From BD1-7 clade bacterium (lineage in GTDB: Bacteria; Pseudomonadota; Gammaproteobacteria; Pseudomonadales; DT-91): a stretch of 64,000 bases of DNA. Shown in pieces: positions 51,701 to 60,270 of the stretch (position 1 is the first letter of the stretch; the number at the start of each line of letters is the position of its first letter). Location: NCBI GenBank assembly GCA_902705865.1, contig CACSIO010000012.1, positions 186,001 through 250,000 of the forward strand, in the 5' to 3' direction. A program made the position numbers and the translations under genes. The notes beneath the pieces were generated by a model. That model had not been told where the DNA came from. It saw only the letters and a program-made list of their open reading frames with translations, and ran no database searches.

Positions 51701-53035
51701 ATGGTCTATTTGATGGATAACAGAAGTTATTTATTCTGCGTCAGCGTTTTTCTGATCTTTCTATCCGGTTGCTCCACGAATCAGCAGGTTAAGATTGATT
51801 TGATGGAAGCGCCCGGTATTTATGCGCAGCGCAATTATGATGCGCTCGGAGAAGATTTGTCATCGCATGACACCTACCCGAAAGATATTTTTTATGTGAC
51901 TCAGCGTGTGCCGTCAAATTCCGAGATCAAGGATCAACCTCGCTTTTATCAGCACGAACGAGGCTATGCGCTGCGCGGGGGGACTGCCAGTATCGGCATG
52001 GGTGATGGCGAAAATACGTGGGATGATCTAGCCGAAGTATTTTTGTCTTCGGAGCGCGAAAAAGCCTACCCGACTTGGATCGATGCTGTCCACGAGTACG
52101 GTATTTTGGAAGACACCATATCGTCACTGCGATTGGATCCGATCAAACATAAGGATGCACTTGAGAGTGGCCCAGAATTTATCGCGCAAGTGAATAAAAC
52201 ATTGGCCCAGTCACGCGTGAAAGATATCTATATCTTTGTTCATGGTTATAAAGCGTATTTTGATACGCCGGTTTTGGTTGGTGCCCAACTTTGGCATTAC
52301 TTGGGTTATCAGGGGGCTTTTGTTGCGTACTCATGGCCGTCAACGCCGAATAGCTTGGCTTACGGAAAAGACATTGAAACTGCTAATTATTCCGGCATGT
52401 ACCTTCACCGGTTTCTTAATGTGTTAGCGAAACACTCTGAGGCGGAACGTATTCATGTTATCGGCTTTAGTGCTGGCGGGCGTGTTGTGATTAATGCGTT
52501 AAAAGAGATGGCACTGGTAAATGGTAATAAGGGGCGGGCGCAGATGTTGGAGCAGCAACGCCTAGGTGAAGTTGTCCTGATTAGCAGTGATTACGACAGT
52601 GATAACTTCCTCAACGGTATCGAATACGGCATGTTAAAACTGATGCGTGGGTTAACGGTTTACTCGTCGCAGTCTGATGATGCCTTAGGTTTTTCACACT
52701 TCATATTAGGCCGGGAGCGTTTAGGACAGTTCGGTGCTGAAGGCGGAAAAGACATATTGCAGGAGGATATCGATCAGGTGCCTTTTGGCGATCATTTGTA
52801 CCTGGTGAATGCAACTCGCGCGGAAAACGCAGGCAGCGGGAATGGGCATAGTTACTTTCGAAACAGCCCCTGGGTTAGCAGTGATCTACTAACCCTGTTG
52901 CGTTATCAGTTGGCACCTGGAAATCGTGGGCTGGTTCGCCGTAATGATGGATCTGCAATTTGGACGTTTCCTGATAATTATATCGAGGCGCTAAACACGC
53001 AGCTCAGCGATACTATTTCTCTCGATGAAAAATAG
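51701..53035 (+). CDS. DUF900-type alpha/beta hydrolase lipoprotein
   Basis: 444 residues. Lipoprotein signal (SYLFCVSVFLIFLSGC). Alpha/beta hydrolase: oxyanion part IYIFVHGYKAYFDT, nucleophile GFSAGG, and likely His in GNGHSYF with Asp in SSDYDSDNF. The start could instead be ATG 51713. Activity on esters or lipids is expected, substrate unknown. Convergent with the lipoprotein gene at 53050, 14 bases between stops. Confidence 0.85.
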   Translation: MVYLMDNRSYLFCVSVFLIFLSGCSTNQQVKIDLMEAPGIYAQRNYDALGEDLSSHDTYPKDIFYVTQRVPSNSEIKDQPRFYQHERGYALRGGTASIGMGDGENTWDDLAEVFLSSEREKAYPTWIDAVHEYGILEDTISSLRLDPIKHKDALESGPEFIAQVNKTLAQSRVKDIYIFVHGYKAYFDTPVLVGAQLWHYLGYQGAFVAYSWPSTPNSLAYGKDIETANYSGMYLHRFLNVLAKHSEAERIHVIGFSAGGRVVINALKEMALVNGNKGRAQMLEQQRLGEVVLISSDYDSDNFLNGIEYGMLKLMRGLTVYSSQSDDALGFSHFILGRERLGQFGAEGGKDILQEDIDQVPFGDHLYLVNATRAENAGSGNGHSYFRNSPWVSSDLLTLLRYQLAPGNRGLVRRNDGSAIWTFPDNYIEALNTQLSDTISLDEK

Positions 53036-53049
53036 TCACCGCCAGCAGA

Positions 53050-54114
53050 TCAGAATTCTACAGTTTTATCCGGCTGGAGTTCTTTATACGTGCGTTGAAA
53101 GCTCTTTGCGCGTTGCAGGCTTTCGTTGAGGTCTGGATGATTTGGGCTCAGTGGTAAAACCTCAGCCCAAATAGCGATAGCTTGATCGATGTAACCTTGA
53201 GAATAAAGATTCAAACCCCGCTGAAATGCCTGATTCACTTCTTGATCGATAATTTCCTGCAGTTGCTGGCGCTGGGCGTTATGCCAAGCTTTTTGTTCCG
53301 GTGTATCACTCAGGCTGATAATTTGGCGGAGTTGTTTCCGTGCGGACAACCAATTTTTTCGCATGAAGTGAACGAGGTAAGCATCTGCTGATGTTTGCCA
53401 AGCGGTGTTTTGCTGCTGCTTGAGTTCTGCGAGGCGTGCATCTTCACGTGTCTGATTGTATTGCTCTATGTTCGAGAGGCCTTTTCTCCAGCGTTTGTCG
53501 CTGTTGAGATGCTCGGCCAGCATAAGGTTGGTTTTAGCCGTAATGCGGTGACCACGTTTCAACGCGGCTAAGCCATATTCTCCGAGGTAGACGCTAAGCT
53601 CCTCGCGTTCCCGTTGTCGGTCATCGGCCAGTTCTTGGTTTTTTCGGTTACGTGTTTGTCCGCGTCGAAGTTTGTTGAGAATAGGCTGCTCTTTAATCAG
53701 AAAGCGCGCGAGTTCCTGATTGTATTGATGTTGATAGCGTTGCATGTAAACTTTTTCGGAGCGGTAGTAGGCGTCGACTGCCTTTTTCGCGACGTTACTT
53801 TCTGGAATGTTCTGTTGCAAGTCGAGCACCAGAGGTTGCGCCTCAACATAGTTATTTTGGCGCACGAGCTGTTTCAAGGTTGCGACGGTGGCGGTTTCAT
53901 AGATGTTACGCGCTTTACGTATGCCATCAATGTCGACTTGTTGCTGCAGTAATTCTGGCATGTCTTCCCAGGCGTCAATCGCTGCATCGTATCGTTGCTG
54001 GTCTGCGAGGTTTTCGACGTTACTTTTGGTGGGCGCAAAGCTGCAAGCGGTGATCAATGTGATAAATCCACCAGCCACCATGAGTCGTATCGATTGTGAG
54101 ACGTTAATAGGCAT
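53050..54114 (-). CDS. Lipoprotein with TPR-like repeats
   Basis: 354 residues. Lipoprotein signal ends LITAC. Mostly long charged helices, with TPR-like units (YDAAIDAWEDMPELLQQQ near the N-terminus; QGYIDQAIAIWAEVLPLSPNHPDLN near the C-terminus). No named family. Its start overlaps the cyclase stop by 11 bases, so they form one unit. Confidence 0.8.
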   Translation of the reverse strand: MPINVSQSIRLMVAGGFITLITACSFAPTKSNVENLADQQRYDAAIDAWEDMPELLQQQVDIDGIRKARNIYETATVATLKQLVRQNNYVEAQPLVLDLQQNIPESNVAKKAVDAYYRSEKVYMQRYQHQYNQELARFLIKEQPILNKLRRGQTRNRKNQELADDRQREREELSVYLGEYGLAALKRGHRITAKTNLMLAEHLNSDKRWRKGLSNIEQYNQTREDARLAELKQQQNTAWQTSADAYLVHFMRKNWLSARKQLRQIISLSDTPEQKAWHNAQRQQLQEIIDQEVNQAFQRGLNLYSQGYIDQAIAIWAEVLPLSPNHPDLNESLQRAKSFQRTYKELQPDKTVEF

Positions 54115-55546
54115 TGTGTTCCAGGATATCCTTAATCAAATCATCCGTTGCGACTGGCATTGCGTGTTGAATATGGCTCACACGGTAGATATTAACGGGT
54201 TGTTTTTTGCCGCGAACACGGATTTTCTTCAGTGAATCAACTTCCATCGGGTATTTAGGGTTCACTGTCTTGTAGAGTGATTCTTCGATAACAATCTCGC
54301 CGCTTTCTGCTTCGCTGCATAGACGTGACGCGAGGTTTACTGCGTCACCGACAACGGTATATTCCATGCGTTCTCTGGCACCGAGCAGCCCGGCCAGCAT
54401 ATTACCGCTGTTGATGCCAACGCGCAGTTCGATGGTGTACAGGCCTTCAGCTCGGCGACGTTCATTGAGCTTTTTCATCAATTTTTGCATCAGCTCAGCA
54501 CATGCGATGGCATGGTAGGGGTGCTGCGGATCCTCTTTGGGGGCGCCAAACACAACCATCACACAGTCGCCGATGAATTTATCGATGTTGCCAAAGAAAA
54601 AACGAGCGCAAGCGTTCAGGTAGTCAAAATACTCATTCAGCAAACGTTGCACTTGATCAGGCTCAAGGTTTTCTGAAATAGTCGTGAAACCGACGATATC
54701 TGCAAACAATACGGTCGCATGAACGTGTTCGCCTTCCATATGTACGGGGTCAAGCTGATGCATAACCTTGGAGGCAACGTCCTTGTTGAGGAATCGGTGC
54801 AAGGTGTTTTCAACTTGGGATTTCTGGAGCAGGTCGGCGCCGAGCATGTTGATAATATTAATCAGTTGACCGATCTCGTCGTTACGGCGCTCTTTGATTT
54901 CATAGAGTTTGCCTGTTTGCAGGCTTTCAGCAGCCGAAGCGAGTGTGCTGATTGGGTGGGAGAGTTTTTTGCCTAAATAAATAGACGCCATAATCACCAC
55001 CATGACCAAAAATAACGATGCTAGCAGGATGTACCCGAGGCGTGCCTCGAAGTCAGCATTCATGATGTCTGTGGAAAATACGATGACAACATTGCCGGCT
55101 GTGACACCTTTAAATTCAATCGGGCTGATGTGAAGTATTGAGTAAGGCGTAAATTTACTGGTTAGCTGTTCTTCGATGGCGGTGGATTGAACAGGAAGCG
55201 AGAAGTCGATATCGTGAACCGGTGGCAGTTCACCTTTGGATGCCAGCAGTTGGCCATCGTGACGGTAAATGCCTGCACCTGAAATGTGGTTGTCAAAGTG
55301 GAAATTGCTGATCAGTACCTCAAGTTCTAGAGGTCGGTTGGCAAATAGTGGTTCAACCGAGGCGGCGGCGAGCTGGCGTGTGATTATGCGGCCGAAGTCA
55401 TTGATATAACGGTCATTTTCTTCAATTTGGTTGTATACCATCATAAACGTTAACGCGCCCATGCTGATAAATACCAGCAAGCTGATGGTGGCTGCATATT
55501 GAGCAGCTAAAGAGAGCGCTGGCTTTTTCAATCCCGAAAATTTCAC
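54104..55546 (-). CDS. Class III adenylate cyclase with HAMP
   Basis: 480 residues from GTG 55546 (VKFSGLKKPALSL) with AGGA upstream. An open frame extends to 55870 but its extra 108 residues are unlike protein-coding sequence and lack a matching family. One N-terminal membrane helix, periplasmic sensor of ~120 residues, second helix, HAMP (LGKKLSHPISTLASAAESLQ), then a class III cyclase domain: metal Asp in LFADIVGFT, GNIDKFIGDCVMVVFG and YTVVGDAVNLASRLC. Lys and Asp positions suit ATP. Makes cAMP in response to a periplasmic signal. Overlaps the downstream TPR lipoprotein gene. Confidence 0.9.
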   Translation of the reverse strand: MKFSGLKKPALSLAAQYAATISLLVFISMGALTFMMVYNQIEENDRYINDFGRIITRQLAAASVEPLFANRPLELEVLISNFHFDNHISGAGIYRHDGQLLASKGELPPVHDIDFSLPVQSTAIEEQLTSKFTPYSILHISPIEFKGVTAGNVVIVFSTDIMNADFEARLGYILLASLFLVMVVIMASIYLGKKLSHPISTLASAAESLQTGKLYEIKERRNDEIGQLINIINMLGADLLQKSQVENTLHRFLNKDVASKVMHQLDPVHMEGEHVHATVLFADIVGFTTISENLEPDQVQRLLNEYFDYLNACARFFFGNIDKFIGDCVMVVFGAPKEDPQHPYHAIACAELMQKLMKKLNERRRAEGLYTIELRVGINSGNMLAGLLGARERMEYTVVGDAVNLASRLCSEAESGEIVIEESLYKTVNPKYPMEVDSLKKIRVRGKKQPVNIYRVSHIQHAMPVATDDLIKDILEHNAY

Positions 55547-55940
55547 GTACTGGCAGTTCCTGTCAGGCAATCGCGAATCAGAGTCGTCATTTACCCTGTG
55601 TATTAAAAATGTGAAGTGTACACGGATTACCCCGCCATTGTTATGTGAACGAGACATCAACCGGACAGTGGGTTTTGTTGAGTGATGGAGTGCACATTGT
55701 TGAAATTTGCGGCTTTTGCATTTCATGTGTAACTGCTTGTAACAAAAATACGACACGTTGGTATGGGCAGTGGGCTTCTCTTTTGACAGAATGGGTGTTT
55801 GTTTCCGCGAAGTAACCTGATCTTGGAAGCAGATGGATCTCACAACACAAAACAACGTGCTGTTACCCACCCACTATCGCAATACCCGTAATATCAGCGT
55901 GTAACAGATTAAAAGTACGTTAAAACAAGGAGTAAGAAGT

Positions 55941-56666
55941 ATGAGTGATGTTTATCAGGCACCTGCTGCGGATATGCAAACCCCGGTGGATGGCGATCGT
56001 ATTGAACGTGCTATTGCTGGAGACTATGAATTTTCGGTGATGGACGCTTTTGCTGAAGGGCGCAAGCTTTCTGACGGAAGCAAATGGAAAATCCACAAAA
56101 CTGCGCTGTTGATGTTTGTGGTGATGATCGCAATCGGTTTGGGTTTTGGCTTAGTTACCGGTGTTGTTGGATCGATCATACCTGTTGTTGCGGCTATTTT
56201 GCCGGTGTTAGCGCAGTTGGCTATTTATTTAGTCATGACGCCGATGATGGTGGCGTTTTTTATGATGGCAGTGACACACGTTAGCGGTGGCGAGTGGGAA
56301 AAGGTCGGTTTGTTTGATTACATGGGCGCAATGGGCAAGCTGTTTGTGACTTACCTGCTGATGGTCTTGATGGTCACAGTGGGCTTTATCCTATTGGTTA
56401 TCCCAGGTATCTATCTGAGTATTGCATACGGCTTTGCTCTGATACTTGCCGGCGATAAAAATATGGGTATTTGGGAATCTCTGGAAGTGTCCCGAAAGGC
56501 GATGAGCAACCGTTGGTTTTCTTTCTTGGGGCTATACATGCTTCTCGGCGTGGTTAACCTTATTGGCATGATTCCATTAGGTATTGGCCTCATTTGGACT
56601 ATCCCATGGTCAGTAAATACCATGGCTGCTGTATACCGCGACATGTTTGGCCCTGCTGAAGTTTGA
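55941..56666 (+). CDS. YciC-like integral membrane protein
   Basis: 241 residues with five or six hydrophobic segments after a ~50-residue hydrophilic N-terminus. GFILLVIPGIYLSIAYGFALILAGDKNMGIWESLEVSRKAM is the signature seen in membrane proteins of the YciC/DUF975 type. Function unknown. Ribosome site AAGGAGTAAGAAGT. Separated from the RDD operon by an inverted repeat. Confidence 0.7.
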   Translation: MSDVYQAPAADMQTPVDGDRIERAIAGDYEFSVMDAFAEGRKLSDGSKWKIHKTALLMFVVMIAIGLGFGLVTGVVGSIIPVVAAILPVLAQLAIYLVMTPMMVAFFMMAVTHVSGGEWEKVGLFDYMGAMGKLFVTYLLMVLMVTVGFILLVIPGIYLSIAYGFALILAGDKNMGIWESLEVSRKAMSNRWFSFLGLYMLLGVVNLIGMIPLGIGLIWTIPWSVNTMAAVYRDMFGPAEV

Positions 56667-56673
56667 TCTGATT

Positions 56674-56751
56674 TTTGCCAGCTAAGGGGGCCTCTAAAAA
56701 CGACATCAGCGCAAGCAAGATAGTTTTTAGAGGTGCCCTTAAGCTGGCAAA
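56674..56751. repeat. Long imperfect inverted repeat (hairpin element)
   Basis: About 28-base arms at 56674-56701 and 56723-56751, mirror copies with few differences (TTTGCCAGCT...CTCTAAAAAC vs its complement), 21-base loop. Eight bases after the YciC-like stop. It is not followed by a T run. May be a dispersed repeat (REP/MITE-like) or an unusual terminator. Confidence 0.75.
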
Positions 56752-56837
56752 GAATTCACGAGCGGTGGGTATGGCTATATCAACTCACCGCGCCTCCTGC
56801 ATAATAACGCTTCACACATGGTTTCAGGTTGTATCCA

Positions 56838-57629
56838 TTGCAGCACTATTTTGATAACACGCTATCGGTAGAAATCCCTGAGGGAATAGATATTCAGACT
56901 GAACTAGCTGGCCCGGTTGTACGTGGCTTAGCGCTGGCGCTGGATCTATTTCATCGTGGTTGGATCTTTCTCGTCATCTCATTAGTCATGGGATTTGCGC
57001 TAGGCGATGCGTCAGGCGGATTCTTGCTAATTGCTTGGTTTATGCTCGAATGGTTTTATCCGGTTTTTTTTGAAATAACCCGTGGCGGCCAAACCCCGGG
57101 CAAAAAGAGTTTCAATCTGGTGGTCGTTAATGATGATCTGACTCCAGTTCGCTTCGAAGCCTCCGTAATACGTAATCTGCTGCGCGCTGTTGATTTTCTG
57201 CCCGTGGCCTATGTCATCGGCTTGGTGTCTATGGTTTGCAGTAAAGACTTCAAACGTCTGGGCGATTTTGCGGCCGGTACGTTGGTGGTTTACAAACCTA
57301 AGCCTGAAGATATCCGTGGCGTATCTAAAGGGGAGTCTTACCCGTTGCCGCATCCCGTTGATCATGCGCAGCAACAAGCGCTAGTTGCGTTTTTACTGCG
57401 TAATCGTGATTTATCGCCATCGCGTGTTGAAGAGCTGGCAGCGATTCTCTCACCACTTCACCAAGTTCAAGGCGAAAAGGCCGTTAAACGTGTGTTGGGC
57501 TATGGTCGCAGTTTGATTGGGGAGCCTATTGCACAAACTACGGCGCAGAATGCGCCGTCCTCAGCGTTTGATGTTTCTGCCAACACCGAAACTGGCCAAG
57601 ATCTAGAGACACCGGAGCGCTTGCCATGA
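56838..57629 (+). CDS. RDD family membrane protein
   Basis: 263 residues from a TTG at 56838, chosen for the AGG at 56826-56828 nine bases upstream; another TTG at 56829 is possible. VEIPEGIDIQTELAGPVVRGLALALDL gives the RDD-type first helix (Arg/Asp pairs in RDD family: VVRGLALALDLFHRGW), plus FFEITRGGQTPGKKSFNLVVV and LRAVDFLPVAYVIGL. About three to four membrane segments. First gene of the RDD-SpoIIM-DUF4129-DUF4350-MoxR-DUF58 operon; stop overlaps the next start (ATGA). Confidence 0.85.
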   Translation: MQHYFDNTLSVEIPEGIDIQTELAGPVVRGLALALDLFHRGWIFLVISLVMGFALGDASGGFLLIAWFMLEWFYPVFFEITRGGQTPGKKSFNLVVVNDDLTPVRFEASVIRNLLRAVDFLPVAYVIGLVSMVCSKDFKRLGDFAAGTLVVYKPKPEDIRGVSKGESYPLPHPVDHAQQQALVAFLLRNRDLSPSRVEELAAILSPLHQVQGEKAVKRVLGYGRSLIGEPIAQTTAQNAPSSAFDVSANTETGQDLETPERLP

Positions 57630-58612
57630 AAGAGCAGGCCTTTGTTGATCAGTACGGCGATACTTGGGGGCAGCTAGAAGCCTACTTGGCGTTGTCGCGT
57701 CGAGCGCGAAAAACTTCGCCGCTGGCTGAAAACGTGCCGGCGTTATATCGTTCCTGCTGTCATCATCTATCGATGGCTCGACAGCGTCACTATAGCCTGC
57801 AGTTGACTGAGCGACTAAACGCATTGGTGCGTGATACCCAACACGAGCTATACCAGATTAAGCCTCAGAGTCGCTATGCCTTTATGCGATTTTTGGTCGC
57901 TGACTTTCCGGCCACGATTCACAAAAATCGCTGGTTTGTTTTGGCCGGCATGTTGTTGTTCTTTGGCCCTTTATTGATCACCGGGCTAGTTGTCTATCTG
58001 GATAGTGACTTGCTTTACGGATTGATGCCCGCTGAACAAGTCCGGCAGTTCGAAAGTATGTACGATCCAGAGGCCAATGCGATTGGACGTGAGCGCGACA
58101 GTGCAACGGATCTGCATATGTTTGGCTACTACATCTACAACAATATCAGTATTGCTTTTCGTACCTTTGCTGGCGGAATGCTACTTGGGTTAGGAGCGAT
58201 ATTCTTCCTTGTCTACAACGGTTTAGTTATCGGCGGCGTTATGGGGTATATGGGCAGCCAAGGGTTTGTAGATACGTTTTTCCCGTTTGTTGCCGGGCAT
58301 GGATCGTTCGAGTTAACAGCCATCGGGTTGAGCGGTGCTGCCGGCCTGAAGTTGGGATTTGCGATTGTTGCACCGGGCAATCTGACGCGTTTGTCGGCAT
58401 TAAGACAGGCAGGCAAAGAAGCCGCCATTATGATGTATGCCGCTTTCTTGATGTTATTGATGGCTGCGTTGATTGAGGCGTTTTGGTCGTCTAGCTCTGC
58501 GCTTGGAAACCCCACAAAATATGCCGTTGGCGGTATATTATGGGTGTTGGTTATCGGTGTGTTTTTAAATGCCATGTTGCGCGGTCGACCGGTTGTTGAG
58601 GGGCAGCGTTAA
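57626..58612 (+). CDS. SpoIIM-like membrane protein
   Basis: 328 residues with a hydrophilic N-terminal third, then about five membrane segments. Stage II sporulation M-type region: NNISIAFRTFAGGMLLGLGAIFFLVYNGLVIGGVMGYM, and FVAGHGSFELTAIGLSGAAGLKLG. In non-sporulating bacteria these occur with MoxR/DUF58 clusters. Translationally coupled upstream (ATGA) and downstream (TAATG). Confidence 0.88.
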   Translation: MKEQAFVDQYGDTWGQLEAYLALSRRARKTSPLAENVPALYRSCCHHLSMARQRHYSLQLTERLNALVRDTQHELYQIKPQSRYAFMRFLVADFPATIHKNRWFVLAGMLLFFGPLLITGLVVYLDSDLLYGLMPAEQVRQFESMYDPEANAIGRERDSATDLHMFGYYIYNNISIAFRTFAGGMLLGLGAIFFLVYNGLVIGGVMGYMGSQGFVDTFFPFVAGHGSFELTAIGLSGAAGLKLGFAIVAPGNLTRLSALRQAGKEAAIMMYAAFLMLLMAALIEAFWSSSSALGNPTKYAVGGILWVLVIGVFLNAMLRGRPVVEGQR

Positions 58613-60270
58613 TGGATATCAGTAAACTGGTTATTCAGCCGCACTTAAAAAATCCGTGGTCTGCCATCGATTTGGGGTTTGTTTTAACCCGTACTTGGTA
58701 TGTTCAATTGTTAGCGGCCTGGTGTATCTGCAGTGTGCCGTTTTTTCTTGTGTTATTACTGGTATTACCCGCAGATTATTTGTGGTTGTCGGCACCCATT
58801 ATCTGGTGGTTCAAGCCGTTATGGGATCGTGGCCCTTTGTTTGTTGCCAGCCGAGCATTGTTTCAGCAGCCGTTAACCCGTAACGACTTCATTCGACAAT
58901 TGCCTGCTTTGTATAAGCGCCAATGTATCAGCTGGCTAACTTGGCGGCGTTTGCATATGGCGCGTTCATTTGTAATGCCGGTTACCGTGTTGGAGCGCCT
59001 GACGGGCAAACCCTATAACACGCGGGTGCAGCTCCTGCAGCGTATGGCATCGGGAAAACAAACCTGGTTAACCATTGTTGCGGTGCATATCGAGAGCTTT
59101 TTAGTCTTTGGCATGATGGCATTGGTGTATGTGTTGATTCCCGAAGAAGTGGGCATTGATTATTGGCAATGGCTTGAGCAGCAGACGCTAATCAGTAGCT
59201 ATATAACGTCAATATTGAGTTTTATTGCGATGGCGCTGGTGGGCCCTTTCTACGCAGTTGCGGGTTTCATGCTTTATATCAACCGGCGTATTCAACTGGA
59301 AGGCTGGGATATCGAAATTCAGTTTCGCCTGATGGCTGAAAATGCACAAGCCAAAACAGTTTCTGGATTGGCTAATACATTGGTTGACGAGAGCGCATCA
59401 ACTTCGAAAGCATCAAGTGCGCGCAACGTTGGCTCGCTGGCGAGTATTGTTTTGTTACTTTCGCTGTTGGCACCGAGTGATCCGGTGCTGGCGCAATCCG
59501 ATTCCGAGTTAGTGAGCGACACTTCGCAACAGAGCACTGTTGAGTCATTGCCACAAGGGCCCGTTACATCTGCGGAGGCCGCAACTGCGCGCATACAAGC
59601 CTTAGCCGACCCTGAACCGGAGATGGAGTGGCAAAAACGTTTTCGGCTACGCAAAGACATCGACGACGATGCCGAGACTGAAGACGAAGAGTTCTGGCTT
59701 TTTAAATGGTTACGCGAGTTATTAGCCGACTGGTTTGGCGATTCTGTTGATCTGGATACCCCTGATGTAACCGGGTTTACGCTGGCAGATTATCTCAAGG
59801 GCGGTGTCACTGTTGTGCTGCTGCTATTGGCCGCAATGGCATTCTATTATGCGCATCAATGGTATTTGCATTACTTCCCGAAAGGGGCACAGGGGCGAAA
59901 TGCAGCGCGCAACAAGCCGGTGACCCTATTTGGCCTAGACGTTACGCAAGACAATTTACCCGATGATGTTGTTCGCTATGCACGTGACTTGATGTCCAAC
60001 GGCGAAACTCGCCAAGCTATGGCATTGATCTATCGCTCAACGTTGTCGCAACTCATACATACCTACCATTTTGACTTTGCTGACGGTAATACCGAAAAAG
60101 AATGCGCGGGCATGGTATTGGCGTCGAATAGCGAACAACACCAATCGCTGAAACCTTTCATGCAACGGCTGACGGCATCGTGGTTGAATCTTGCCTACGC
60201 ACATAAACCGATTTCTGAAGGTGATATGCGCCAATTATTCGATCATTACGAGGCGCTTTTTGATGCTTGA
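58612..60270 (+). CDS. DUF4129-type membrane protein
   Basis: 552 residues. N-terminal hydrophobic segments, acidic linker (DDDAETEDEEFWLFKW), a further helix (GGVTVVLLLLAAMAFYYAHQWY) and a C-terminal DUF4129 domain (DDVVRYARDLMSNGETRQAMALIYRSTLSQLIHTY ... LAYAHKPISEGDMRQLFDHYE). Role unknown; part of the coupled operon. Start overlaps the SpoIIM stop. Confidence 0.8.
   Translation: MDISKLVIQPHLKNPWSAIDLGFVLTRTWYVQLLAAWCICSVPFFLVLLLVLPADYLWLSAPIIWWFKPLWDRGPLFVASRALFQQPLTRNDFIRQLPALYKRQCISWLTWRRLHMARSFVMPVTVLERLTGKPYNTRVQLLQRMASGKQTWLTIVAVHIESFLVFGMMALVYVLIPEEVGIDYWQWLEQQTLISSYITSILSFIAMALVGPFYAVAGFMLYINRRIQLEGWDIEIQFRLMAENAQAKTVSGLANTLVDESASTSKASSARNVGSLASIVLLLSLLAPSDPVLAQSDSELVSDTSQQSTVESLPQGPVTSAEAATARIQALADPEPEMEWQKRFRLRKDIDDDAETEDEEFWLFKWLRELLADWFGDSVDLDTPDVTGFTLADYLKGGVTVVLLLLAAMAFYYAHQWYLHYFPKGAQGRNAARNKPVTLFGLDVTQDNLPDDVVRYARDLMSNGETRQAMALIYRSTLSQLIHTYHFDFADGNTEKECAGMVLASNSEQHQSLKPFMQRLTASWLNLAYAHKPISEGDMRQLFDHYEALFDA

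Noticed and set aside
55547..55870. N-terminal extension of the cyclase (108 codons)
   Set aside because: Composition is basic and Cys-rich, no signal peptide or family match; GTG 55546 has AGGA upstream and starts directly before the membrane helix.
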